From assembly GCA_963169295.1 (NCBI GenBank), contig CAUJDD010000014.1, positions 1-64,000 on the forward strand: DNA of 64,000 nt. Direction: 5' to 3'. The position numbers and the translations under genes are program-made. Of this stretch, positions 10,463 to 20,100 are shown one piece after another. The notes beneath the pieces are model-generated. The model saw nothing but the letters and a program-made list of their open reading frames with translations, was not told the origin of the DNA and searched no databases. Every line of letters begins with the position of its first letter. The stretch's first letter is position 1. The stretch is from UBA4416 sp020846025. Lineage in GTDB: Bacteria > Bacteroidota > Bacteroidia > B-17B0 > Aurantibacillaceae.

Positions 10463-11059
10463 TTAATGTTTTACTTGTTTCTTAGGGTCAAATAAGGTGT
10501 TATGTCTTAAGCCTGGTATCTTTTTAAAATCTAACACCGCCTGAGTTTGACGTTTAGTGATATCAATGCGTTTATCTATTTTCTCAACTAATTTTTCTTT
10601 ACCATAAATAAAATCTTCGCGTTCAAATTCTGCATCTACTAAACGATCGGTTAAGAAGATAGCTTCTTTAGGGCAAGCGTCTTCACATAATCCACAAAAA
10701 ATACAACGCAACATATTTATCTCAAATGATGAGGCATATTTTTCTTCGCGATATAAATGCTCTTCGCCTTTTTTACGCTCAGCTGCTACAATAGTAATTG
10801 CTTCGGCTGGGCAGGCTACTGCACACATCCCGCAAGCCACACAACGTTCTGCTCCGTTTTCGTCACGCTTTAACACGTGGCGACCACGATACGTAGCCGA
10901 CATAGGTCTTGTTTTTTTAGGATAATCTATTGTTGGAGATTTTTTAAATAAATGACTTAGTGTAATCGCCATCCCTTTTGCTACTGCTGGTAAATACATT
11001 CTTTCAGCAAAGCTTAACTCTTTATGCGATACGACTACTTTTCTATTTGTTAATTGCAT
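10463..11059 (-). CDS. nuoI: NADH-quinone oxidoreductase subunit I (two 4Fe-4S clusters)
   Basis: Peripheral-arm electron-transfer subunit of 198 residues that carries the N6a and N6b clusters. Two ferredoxin motifs are complete: C73-C76-C79-C83 in CVACGMCAVACP and C119-C122-C125-C129 in CIFCGLCEDACP. The amphipathic N-terminal helix expected to touch the membrane lies around residues 20-40. It follows nuoH by 44 bp. Confidence 0.96.
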   Translation of the reverse strand: MQLTNRKVVVSHKELSFAERMYLPAVAKGMAITLSHLFKKSPTIDYPKKTRPMSATYRGRHVLKRDENGAERCVACGMCAVACPAEAITIVAAERKKGEEHLYREEKYASSFEINMLRCIFCGLCEDACPKEAIFLTDRLVDAEFEREDFIYGKEKLVEKIDKRIDITKRQTQAVLDFKKIPGLRHNTLFDPKKQVKH

Positions 11060-11103
11060 ATCTTAAATATTTTTAGTTTTTAGCAATGGTCATTTGTAAT
11101 AAA

Positions 11104-12159
11104 TTAAAACTGAATGTTTCCTCTAAAATACTCTATAACTATAGTTATTGCTAAGTTTAATAATGATAGAGGCAACAAGCCTTTCCAACCTAAATTCATT
11201 AATTGATCGTAGCGGAAGCGTGGTAACGTCCAACGCACCCACATAAATAAACAAATGAATAAAACAATTTTAGTGAAGTAGGCTCCAAAACCAATTAATG
11301 AAATTAACCAAGAACCTTGTTCTAATCCTAATGCAGAGTACAACTCATTTGCAAAAGGAAAATTATAGCCACCAAAATAAAAACCCGCCATAATTGCTGA
11401 TGAGATAAACATATTAATGTACTCAGCAAATAAAAATAAACCTAATTTCATAGCAGAGTACTCGGTATGAAACCCACCTACTAATTCAGTTTCACACTCG
11501 GCCATATCAAATGGTGCGCGATTTGTTTCGGCAAGTGCACACACAAAAAATATGATAAAACCTAAAGGTTGCCACACAATATTAGCAACACCTTGGTCTT
11601 GAGACTCGAGAATATCTTTTACACTTAAAGAACCGCCTGCCGAAATAATTAAAGCAATAAGTGAAATACCCATTGCTATTTCGTAACTAATCATTTGCGA
11701 CGAAGCACGAACAGCTCCTAGTAAACTATATTTATTATTAGATGCCCAACCACCTATCATAATGCCGTAAACACCTACCGAAGCCACACCTAAAATATAA
11801 ATAGCACCAATGTTAATATCCGTAATTTGTAAATCGTAAGTTACACCATTTATCATTAATGGTTTGCCCCAAGGAATAACAGCACCCGTCATTAAAGCTG
11901 TAACCATGAACATACTAGGACCTAAAATGAATAAAGCACGATTTGAAACATTTGGAATAATTTCTTCTTTAAAAAACATTTTACCACCATCGGCTAACGG
12001 TTGTAAAATGCCACCCCATCCTGCACGATTAGGTCCTTTTCGGTCTTGAAGAAACGCTGCAAATTTACGTTCCCATAATGTAGAATAAGCAGCCACACCT
12101 AATGAGATGCCGAATACTGCCACACACATAATTCCTTTATATATTAATAATGCTATCAT
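11104..12159 (-). CDS. nuoH: NADH-quinone oxidoreductase subunit H
   Basis: Membrane subunit that forms the quinone entry chamber with NuoB and NuoD. Length 351 residues, with about eight or nine hydrophobic segments. The hallmark acidic loop ETNRAPFDMAECETELVGGF is intact, as are the early RKGPNRAG loop and the ERKFAAF segment. Starts 5 bp after the nuoG stop, suggesting coupled expression. Confidence 0.96.
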   Translation of the reverse strand: MIALLIYKGIMCVAVFGISLGVAAYSTLWERKFAAFLQDRKGPNRAGWGGILQPLADGGKMFFKEEIIPNVSNRALFILGPSMFMVTALMTGAVIPWGKPLMINGVTYDLQITDINIGAIYILGVASVGVYGIMIGGWASNNKYSLLGAVRASSQMISYEIAMGISLIALIISAGGSLSVKDILESQDQGVANIVWQPLGFIIFFVCALAETNRAPFDMAECETELVGGFHTEYSAMKLGLFLFAEYINMFISSAIMAGFYFGGYNFPFANELYSALGLEQGSWLISLIGFGAYFTKIVLFICLFMWVRWTLPRFRYDQLMNLGWKGLLPLSLLNLAITIVIEYFRGNIQF

Positions 12160-12164
12160 AAATT

Positions 12165-13148
12165 TTATGGTCTTTTATCTATTTGAATAAATCCTAAAGC
12201 TTTTTGTTGTTTTAAAACCTGAAGTTTTAATTCATTAAGATTATTGTAATGATTTTGTGATATTACTGAATGTCTGTTCACATTCGTAGGGCCTTCAATT
12301 TTCCAATCTGATGTTTTTTTCTTTTCAAATCGGCACTCATTACAAATAAAATCTTCTACTTCGCCCCATTGGTCTTTGCGACCTGTTACTCTTAATATTT
12401 CATCTCCTTTGTACCATAAGCGAACACGCCCTGTACATTTCTTACACTCACGACTAGCTTCAACTGGCTTTGTAAACCACACACGCGTTTTAAAGCGGAA
12501 TGTTTTATCGGTTAATGCGCCAACAGGACACACATCAATTACGTTACCCGAGAAATCATTCTCAATTACATTTTCAATATAGGTTGAAATTTCAGCAGCA
12601 TCACCACGATGTATGACGCCATGTACACGTTTATCCGTTAATTGATCGGCAACCTTTACACAACGATAACATAAGATACAACGTGTCATGTGTAATTTAA
12701 TGTATTTACCAATATCTATTTTATCAAATTCTCTTCTTGGAAACTCGTAACGTGTTGTGGCTAATCCATGCTCATATCCTAAGTCTTGTAAATGACACTC
12801 ACCAGCTTGGTCGCACACTGGACAATCTAGCGGATGATTAATTAATAAAAACTCTACCACACCTTTACGAGCTTCGAGTACATCATTATTAGTTACGTTT
12901 TCTACAACCATTCCATCCATTACCTCGGTACGGCAACTAGCTACTGGCTTTGGCATAGGATTAGGATTAGCTGCACTACCTTGCGTAACCTTTACAATAC
13001 AAGTACGGCAATAGCCACCACTTGTTTTTAATGAAGAATAGTAGCACATGGTTGGCGGAGCCACTTCTGGGCCAATCATTCGCGCTGCCTGTAAAATTGT
13101 AGTACCCTTAGGCACATCAATTGTTATTCCATCTATTGTTACTTTCAT
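12165..13148 (-). CDS. nuoG: NADH-quinone oxidoreductase subunit G, short form
   Basis: Electron-transfer subunit of 327 residues. Visible ligands are a 2Fe-2S site (C35, C47, C50, C72), a His-Cys 4Fe-4S site (H105, C109, C112, C118), a second 4Fe-4S site (C157, C160, C163, C207) and a CxxC pair at 235/238 with another at 269/272. The large C-terminal molybdopterin-oxidoreductase domain of the roughly 900-residue enterobacterial NuoG is absent. I recall short NuoG forms in Bacteroidota, and the stop is followed at once by nuoH, so this looks like a natural short form, not a truncation. The gene begins 12 bp after the hepT-like stop. Confidence 0.92.
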   Translation of the reverse strand: MKVTIDGITIDVPKGTTILQAARMIGPEVAPPTMCYYSSLKTSGGYCRTCIVKVTQGSAANPNPMPKPVASCRTEVMDGMVVENVTNNDVLEARKGVVEFLLINHPLDCPVCDQAGECHLQDLGYEHGLATTRYEFPRREFDKIDIGKYIKLHMTRCILCYRCVKVADQLTDKRVHGVIHRGDAAEISTYIENVIENDFSGNVIDVCPVGALTDKTFRFKTRVWFTKPVEASRECKKCTGRVRLWYKGDEILRVTGRKDQWGEVEDFICNECRFEKKKTSDWKIEGPTNVNRHSVISQNHYNNLNELKLQVLKQQKALGFIQIDKRP

Positions 13149-13160
13149 TTTTTAATTATT

Positions 13161-13505
13161 TCAAAATGTTTTTATCAATTCTTCCACTTCATTTTTTAAC
13201 TCATCAAGATGTTTTACAACTACACCCCAAATCAACTCTTCGTTTACATTGTCGTAAGTATGAATAACTCTGTTACGCATTCCTACTATTCTTTGAGCAT
13301 TCGCTATTTCAATTTTATCGTCAATCTTCCTTACTCTGCTTATTGCTTCGGCAATAATTTCAATACAACGCTCAACTGCTCTGTATGTCTTTTTATCTGC
13401 AGTAAAATCTGCAAATCTTTTAATATCTTTTGTAAATGTCTTCGCATCTTCTATTGAAATCAGAATATCTTGTAAATATTTCTCTATCTCTTTATGCTGC
13501 GACAT
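13161..13505 (-). CDS. hepT: HepT-like HEPN RNase toxin
   Basis: Small helical HEPN-domain (DUF86-like) protein of 114 residues. The RX4HXY RNase motif is present as R77, H82 and Y84 in RNRVIHTY. In characterised MntA-HepT pairs this protein cleaves RNA and is silenced when MntA adds AMP to the motif tyrosine. The frame extends two codons upstream to a TTG, but the ATG at 13505 is preferred, giving a 14-bp overlap with the upstream mntA-like gene. It is followed by nuoG after 12 bp. Sitting inside the complex I operon is unusual. Toxin activity here is inferred from the motif and the pairing only. Confidence 0.85.
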   Translation of the reverse strand: MSQHKEIEKYLQDILISIEDAKTFTKDIKRFADFTADKKTYRAVERCIEIIAEAISRVRKIDDKIEIANAQRIVGMRNRVIHTYDNVNEELIWGVVVKHLDELKNEVEELIKTF

Positions 13506-13806
13506 ATACAATTTGTTTAGTTTCGTCTAATTCTCTTTGTAAAATTCTATTTCTTATTGGTTTATCAAGTAAAACGTCAACTTTTGTATTTAAAATCATT
13601 TCCATTGATTCTGCAAAATCAAAATATAAATCTACATAATCTTCAACTGGCACATCATTATTAAACTTTATAATAAAATCAACATCACTTTTATCATTCA
13701 TTTCATTTCTAGCTGCCGACCCAAATACATATAACTCCTTTACCTTATGCTCTTTGCAAATGGCTTTGATACGATTTATATTATTTGTTATCACTGGCGC
13801 TAACAT
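13492..13806 (-). CDS. mntA: MntA-like minimal nucleotidyltransferase antitoxin
   Basis: Minimal nucleotidyltransferase of 104 residues from the polymerase-beta superfamily. The active-site pattern GS-x10-DxD is present as G29-S30 and D41/D43 in SDVDF, and a third acidic residue is D77 in KVDVLL. By family this is the antitoxin that AMPylates and neutralises the HEPN partner encoded immediately downstream, whose start overlaps this gene's end. Only 7 bp separate it from the nuoF stop, so it would be co-transcribed with the nuo genes. Confidence 0.85.
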   Translation of the reverse strand: MLAPVITNNINRIKAICKEHKVKELYVFGSAARNEMNDKSDVDFIIKFNNDVPVEDYVDLYFDFAESMEMILNTKVDVLLDKPIRNRILQRELDETKQIVYVAA

Positions 13807-13813
13807 TGTTTAC

Positions 13814-15151
13814 TTAAACTCTAATTTTATTTAATCTGTCGTAATGAGAAATATCTACAAATTTTTTATTGCGTGCTATTTCTAAAAATTCATGTTTAAA
13901 ATGACGAATGGCGGCTGCTACAGGCCATGCTGCTGCTTCTCCTAATGGGCAAATAGTTTTTCCTTCTATTTTACTTTGTATATCCCACAACAATTCCACA
14001 TCACTTTCTTTAGCCGTACCATCTAAAAATTTCTTTAATACTTTTTCTATCCAACCTGTTCCTTCACGACAAGGCGAACACTGTCCACAACTTTCATGAT
14101 GATAAAAACGAGAAAAGGTAAATAAATTTTTTACAATGCTTGTATCTTCATCCATAACAATAAAACCACCCGACCCAAGCATAGTTCCAGTTTGAAACCC
14201 ACCATCCGATAAACTTTCGTAAGTCATTAAACGTGGTTCGCCCTTGGCGGTTTTTAAAATTAACTCCGTTGGTAAAATTGGCACTGATGAACCACCCGCT
14301 ACTACGGCTTTTAATTTCTTTCCGTTTCTAATTCCTCCACAATATTCATCTGAAAAAATAAATTCTTCAACTGGTACGCCTAGTTCAATTTCATACACAC
14401 CTGGTTTATTAATATGACCTGATGCCGAAATTAATTTTGTTCCAGTTGATTTTCCAATACCAATTTTAGCATATTCTTCGCCACCCATATTTACTATTGG
14501 ACAAACGGCGGCAATAGTTTCAACATTATTTACTACTGTTGGGCAGCCCCACAAACCTGCTACAGCAGGAAATGGCGGTTTAATACGTGGGTTTCCACGC
14601 TTACCTTCTAATGATTCTAATAAGGCAGTTTCTTCGCCACAAATATAAGCTCCACCACCTACTTGAACCGATAAATCTAAAGAGTAATCGGTTCCTAAAA
14701 TATTTTTTCCCAACCATCCTGCGGCATAAGCCTCACGAATAGCTTGTTCTAAAATACGCGACACATAAAAATATTCTCCTCGTATGTAAATATATGATTG
14801 ACGAGCACCTAATGCATACGAAGAAGTAATCATTCCTTCAATTAAAGCATGAGGAATTTTCTCCATCAAGTAACGGTCTTTGAACGTTCCAGGCTCCGAT
14901 TCATCTGCATTACAAACTAAATAACGAGGAATACCTTCTGGTTTTGCTAAAAAGCTCCACTTCATTCCTGTAGGGAAACCTGCTCCACCACGACCACGTA
15001 AACCAGATTTTTTTACCTCCTCGGTTACTTGATCGGGAGTCATTGTTTTTAATGCTTTCTCAACAGAAGCATAACCTCCGTGTGCACGATATACTTCTAA
15101 CGTGTGAATGTTAGGTACTTTATCGTTATGTATTAATAATTTTCTTCCCAT
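13814..15151 (-). CDS. nuoF: NADH-quinone oxidoreductase subunit F (NADH/FMN site)
   Basis: Entry point of electrons into complex I: oxidises NADH using FMN and passes electrons to cluster N3. Length 445 residues. The NADH-binding loop GRGGAGFPTG is at 53-62, the FMN-site segment CNADESEPGTFKDR follows at 80-93, and the 4Fe-4S ligands are C355, C358 and C361 in CGQCSPC plus C401 in ICPLGE. It starts 36 bp after the nuoE stop. Confidence 0.97.
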   Translation of the reverse strand: MGRKLLIHNDKVPNIHTLEVYRAHGGYASVEKALKTMTPDQVTEEVKKSGLRGRGGAGFPTGMKWSFLAKPEGIPRYLVCNADESEPGTFKDRYLMEKIPHALIEGMITSSYALGARQSYIYIRGEYFYVSRILEQAIREAYAAGWLGKNILGTDYSLDLSVQVGGGAYICGEETALLESLEGKRGNPRIKPPFPAVAGLWGCPTVVNNVETIAAVCPIVNMGGEEYAKIGIGKSTGTKLISASGHINKPGVYEIELGVPVEEFIFSDEYCGGIRNGKKLKAVVAGGSSVPILPTELILKTAKGEPRLMTYESLSDGGFQTGTMLGSGGFIVMDEDTSIVKNLFTFSRFYHHESCGQCSPCREGTGWIEKVLKKFLDGTAKESDVELLWDIQSKIEGKTICPLGEAAAWPVAAAIRHFKHEFLEIARNKKFVDISHYDRLNKIRV

Positions 15152-15187
15152 TTTTAATCTTTTTACAATCTCTAAAGAGATAACATC

Positions 15188-15769
15188 TTATAAAGTATTT
15201 TTATAATCTAAGTCGGTGTAACTTCTTAATCTGCCTTCAGCTTTGTAGTTATCAATAATAGCATCTACTTTTTCATAGGTTAAATTTTCATGAAAACTTG
15301 CACCACATTGTAACATAGGTGCGGTACCACAAGAACCTAAACACTCAGCTACCTTTAAAGTAAACATGCCATCTTTAGTGGTTTCGCCAACTTTAATGTT
15401 TAATTTTTTCTCAATGTATTTTACTATGTCTTCTGCTCCATTTAACCAACATGAACTTGTTTGGCAAACTTCTAACACACATTTACCTACTGGTTTTAAA
15501 TTAAACATGGTATAAAAAGAAGCTACTTCAAAAACCTCTATTGGTTTAATATTTAATACAGAAGCTACATAATCCATTACCTCTGGACTTAACCAGCCGC
15601 CAAACTCTGCTTGTGCTACGTGTAGTACAGGCAATAAAGCTGATTTTTGTTTACCTTGCGGATAACGACTGATGATTAGCTCAACCGTTTTCATTGCTTC
15701 TTCACTAAACTTTATATCGGCTCGTTTAGCTTGATCAAATTTTTGTGCTCCGTGAACTTGTGCTCCCAT
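15188..15769 (-). CDS. nuoE: NADH-quinone oxidoreductase subunit E (2Fe-2S)
   Basis: Thioredoxin-fold 2Fe-2S subunit of the complex I NADH module, 193 residues. Cluster N1a ligands are C102 and C107 in CQTSSC and C143 and C147 in CLGSC, the classic spacing. It is separated from nuoD by 94 bp of AT-rich DNA that contains short TAATTTA repeats but no clear hairpin. Confidence 0.96.
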   Translation of the reverse strand: MGAQVHGAQKFDQAKRADIKFSEEAMKTVELIISRYPQGKQKSALLPVLHVAQAEFGGWLSPEVMDYVASVLNIKPIEVFEVASFYTMFNLKPVGKCVLEVCQTSSCWLNGAEDIVKYIEKKLNIKVGETTKDGMFTLKVAECLGSCGTAPMLQCGASFHENLTYEKVDAIIDNYKAEGRLRSYTDLDYKNTL

Positions 15770-15863
15770 TTAATTAATAATTTATAATTTATAATTTAAA
15801 AAGGTTTACCCTCTTATATTATTATCTTCTTTTAATTTTTTACTTTCATCTTGTTAACTTAAA

Positions 15864-17078
15864 CTAAGCATCTAACTCTCCTGCAATTACATTCATACTA
15901 CTCATAGTTATAATTGCATCTGATAACATAATTCCTTTTACCATTTCGGCATAGGCTTGATAGTATATAAAACAAGGACGACGGAAATGTAAACGATATG
16001 GCGTTCTTCCTCCATCACTTATTAAATAAAAACCTAACTCTCCGTTTCCTGCCTCAATACAATGATATATTTCGCCTTTTGGAATATCTGTTTCGCCCAT
16101 CACAATTTTAAAGTGATAGATTAAGGCTTCCATATTATTATAAACTTGTTCTTTAGGTGGTAAAAAGAATTCTGGCAAATCAGCGTGCATAGCGCCCTCA
16201 GGCATTTTGTTGATGGCCTGTTTAATAATTTCTAAACTTTGCCACATTTCATGTTGGCGCACCATAAAACGATCGAACGTATCACCTTGTGTACCCACTG
16301 GAACCGTAAATGTAAAGTCTTCGTAAGAACAGTAAGGATTCATCACACGCACATCATAATCAATTCCCGTAGCACGTAAGTTTGGCCCTGTAAATCCATA
16401 CGACAAAGCTTTTTCGGCACTAATAGGCCCGCAACCAATGGTTCTATCCATAAAAATACGGTTACGTTCTAGTAACTCCGTAAACTCTTGAAGAGCTGCT
16501 GGAAATTCTTTTATAAAAGCGTGAATCTTATCCCAAGTTTCTTTTTTCCATTCTCTGTCAAAGCCTCCAATACGACCAATATTTGTGGTTAAGCGTGCAC
16601 CACAAATGTCTTCAAATATTTCATAAATTTTTTCACGCCATTGAAAAATGTATAAGAAGCCCGTCATGGCGCCAGTGTCAACACCAATTACTGAGTTACA
16701 AATAATGTGATCGGCGATGCGTGATAATTCCATGATAATAACACGGTGGTACTCGGCACGCTTTGGCATTTTTGCTCCTAACAATTTTTCAACTGCCATG
16801 TGCCAACCTAAATTATTAATTGGTGCTGAGCAGTAGTTTAACCTATCGGTTAAAGGTGTGATTTGTGCATAGGGGCGACGCTCGGCAATTTTTTCAAAAG
16901 CACGATGGATATATCCAATGGTTGAGGTTGCCTCATGAATAACCTCTCCGTCCATTTTCAATACGTTTTGAAAAATACCATGTGTGGCAGGATGTGTAGG
17001 TCCTAAGTTGAGGGTTGAGAATATTCTTTCATCAAGGTGATTTGTATTCTCGGTATGCTTAGTTTCTTTCTTACTCAT
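15864..17078 (-). CDS. nuoD: NADH-quinone oxidoreductase subunit D
   Basis: The 49-kDa-type subunit, which with NuoB forms the quinone-binding site. The motif LGPTHPATHG near the N-terminus, the IGGFDREWK segment and the C-terminal RRPCFIYYQ segment identify it. The open frame extends twelve codons further upstream to a TTG, but the ATG at 17078 gives a normal 404-residue protein and is preferred. It lies 88 bp downstream of a secreted-protein gene instead of its usual neighbour nuoC, which is 5.8 kb upstream. No fusion of nuoC and nuoD is present. Confidence 0.96.
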   Translation of the reverse strand: MSKKETKHTENTNHLDERIFSTLNLGPTHPATHGIFQNVLKMDGEVIHEATSTIGYIHRAFEKIAERRPYAQITPLTDRLNYCSAPINNLGWHMAVEKLLGAKMPKRAEYHRVIIMELSRIADHIICNSVIGVDTGAMTGFLYIFQWREKIYEIFEDICGARLTTNIGRIGGFDREWKKETWDKIHAFIKEFPAALQEFTELLERNRIFMDRTIGCGPISAEKALSYGFTGPNLRATGIDYDVRVMNPYCSYEDFTFTVPVGTQGDTFDRFMVRQHEMWQSLEIIKQAINKMPEGAMHADLPEFFLPPKEQVYNNMEALIYHFKIVMGETDIPKGEIYHCIEAGNGELGFYLISDGGRTPYRLHFRRPCFIYYQAYAEMVKGIMLSDAIITMSSMNVIAGELDA

Positions 17079-17166
17079 TTTTAAATTAGTTGTGTTTTTA
17101 GTTGTGTTTATCAAACAACTAAAAACTATTAACTGAAAACTTTATTTATCTTCCAAAATCTTATGT

Positions 17167-20100
17167 TTATTCTATTATTAACTTAATGTTTTTATTATCG
17201 CCAAACTCGTTTTTAATATTTACTATATACACCGCTTTATCAATATTTTCGGAAAACAATTTTACATTATTTCCCGATGAAATGCTAAATTTTTCTGCAT
17301 AAATCATTTTTCCTGTAATATCAAACACCGTTAATTCGCATAAACTTTCTTTATCGCTTTCCACATTCAACTCAAAATTACCATTATTAGGGTTTGGTAG
17401 TATTTTTACTTTAAATTTATCATTCTGTAATTGTTTAGTTTCATCAAGCATTTTGCTGTTTTGAGTGTTAGCGTTTGTTTCATTATGAGTTTGATTGGAA
17501 TAAAACACTCTGGCAGCACTTCCACTACAATTTTCAACGGTGCTTATTGGTGTATTAATATTTTCGGTACTTGCCGAAACCTGATTAATTTCCGACTGAA
17601 TAATACATTGCCAGTTTTCGGCAATGACACGTTGTTCATCGTTTAGAGTACCCGAAAGTATGAGGTTTATTCGGCTTAAAGCATCTGTATAATCGGAAGC
17701 CGCACGGCTCATATTCATTTTTGCCAAATCATCATTAAAAACATCTAAATTAACGTTGCTCTCGTTACTGTTATCTTCTGAGAAGGTATCAAATCCCGAA
17801 ACCAAACTTGGCAAACCACCACCGGGGCACGCTGTGGCGGTTATGGGTGTGGCATCGCTTATGATTACAGACTGCAAGGGACAAGGATTGTAAGGGTCAT
17901 ACGTTTGCAAAAAATAATCGGTGTTGGTGGGCGAGCCACCGCCTGTTTTCCATTGGTTATTAAAAGCAGGTATCATAAACGGCGCACAACCTCCTGCTAT
18001 TGTTCCGTTCACAACTTTTTGTTGCCCTTGTACAGACGGATACAAAGCATTACGCCCATTATCCAAGTCTATACTAAAAGCACCAATACTCTTTATGGTT
18101 GTGCCGTTGTTAGTAGCTATTACTTTGGAGGGTTGGCTGTCCCAGTTATCGCCCATATCCAACGTGCCGTAGGCGGTTACTTCAAAGCCGTTGCCGCTGT
18201 TGTTCTTTACAAAACCGCAACGCACATAAGCCGTAGTACCTGATACAATAATACCGTTGGTATTGTAGCTTATGGCAGGGTTATCTACTTTCAGCGAAAT
18301 ATTATACGCTCCCTGAAAATAAAGAGCCGTAGCGTTGGCGTTGGGAAGGCTTTCGCCAAACGAACAGTTGTTGGCAAAACAATTGAACGACATGGCTTCG
18401 GCATACCAGCCGTATTGACTGTTTTTGTAAAAAGAGCAGTTATTGAGCGTAATGCCTTTATCGTGGCTAAACAAACCAATGTCGTTGTTTTGAAACGTAC
18501 AATAATTAAACGTGTGCGGTGCACCGCCATACGTGAGCCAGCCATATACGCCATACGTACCGTTTTCAAAGGTAGAGTTGGTAATGGCTACATTAGACTG
18601 CCCATACAGCACCAAGCCCCGATGAGTGGTTTTTGTGCCTGTGTTTGAACCAAAACGGCAGTTATTAATATCCACCACCGTATTACCGTCTGAAAAAAGC
18701 ACCCTTGCCCCTGCACCCAACAGCACCGAACCGTTTTTAATTTTAAACAAAGCAAGGTTCATCGGCAAAGCCATCGTTTCCTGCGTTACTTCAAAAATGG
18801 TTTTGGTTTTGGTAAAACCTGTAATGTTTATGGAAGAACCTGTACCTGCTATAATATTGGTGCTTGGAAAAGACGGCGAGGTAAATTTGATGTAGCCATA
18901 TACCATAGAGGTAGAGCCTGTGTAAGTAAACACTTGATTAGCTCCTATCTCTAAAAAACCGTCTTTAATTTCTATGGTAGAGGTATTATCATTGAGCTTA
19001 ATAGTACCACCGTTGTACAACAATTTACCGCCTGTTTCTACCACCACCTGCGCCGTGCCTTTCACAATTAACTGGCTGCCGTTTTCTAAAACTAATTGGC
19101 TATTGTTACGGATAATGAGCTTTGCACCGCTTTCCAATTCTAATTTTGACCCTGCACTTAATGCCAGCGTACTAGTGTGGTCTGCTATTAATTGAGCATT
19201 GTTTTCCAAATGAATGTATGAGTTAGCCCTCGCCGTAAACCGAGTAGGCGAAGCAAACACCTGCTTACCGCCAATGGTTTGCGGGTTGTTCATACGGGTG
19301 GCGGTAGTGCCTTGGTCTAAGGTAACGATTTTGCCGTTTTTGATGTTCATAGAATAACCCGAAGGGCTTGCTATGGGATTGAGCACAATGGTATCAGCAC
19401 ACCAACGCACGTCATCGGCTATATCCACATCATCAAACCGCACCTGCACCTTTATGGTGTTATTAAGCCCATAGCTGAGTATCTCTACCGAAACCCCGTT
19501 AAGGTATATTTTGCGTAAGTTTTTCATGCCTGCTACTGCGAAATCATAACCGACCAAATTCATCATGCTTGCCGAGGAGGGATTAGTGCCCATGCCTATT
19601 TTGTTGTTGCCACCAAGAGTAAAGGCGTGACGAGAATTGCCAATCATGTAAGTATGATGATTATAATTGCCGTTATACAATTCCGAATTATTTGCATAAT
19701 TATCGTTATAATTAATTTGCCCATCGCCGAGTTTGTCTATGGCATAATATTCTTGGTCTGAGCCGCCCGTGAGCGGGTTAGGGAGCAACTTAGTAAAGGC
19801 ATTGGTATTTCCCCACTGAATACAGTTGTTATACACCGTACTGCTTTCAAACTCACGGTCGCAAAAGCCGTCGGCTGTGAGCGGACGAAGGTAATCGGCG
19901 TAGCCGTGATACACCTCAGCGGACGTTGCTGCCGAACGTACTTCTTTATCTATCTGCAAATAGGCGTATATGCCCGGCACAACGGGGTCTATACAAGTAT
20001 TGCCCTCATGTTGCCATTTATCAAAGGCGATGCCGTTCACGCTTTGCCCCTGGTGGTTTTCTATCCATAGCCATTGGGGGTATTCGGTAGCAGGGTTGGT

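Noticed and set aside
17079..17114. TTG-started N-terminal extension of nuoD
   Set aside because: The extra 12 residues are low complexity (Asn/Thr/Lys-rich) and the ATG at 17078 gives a normal protein start.
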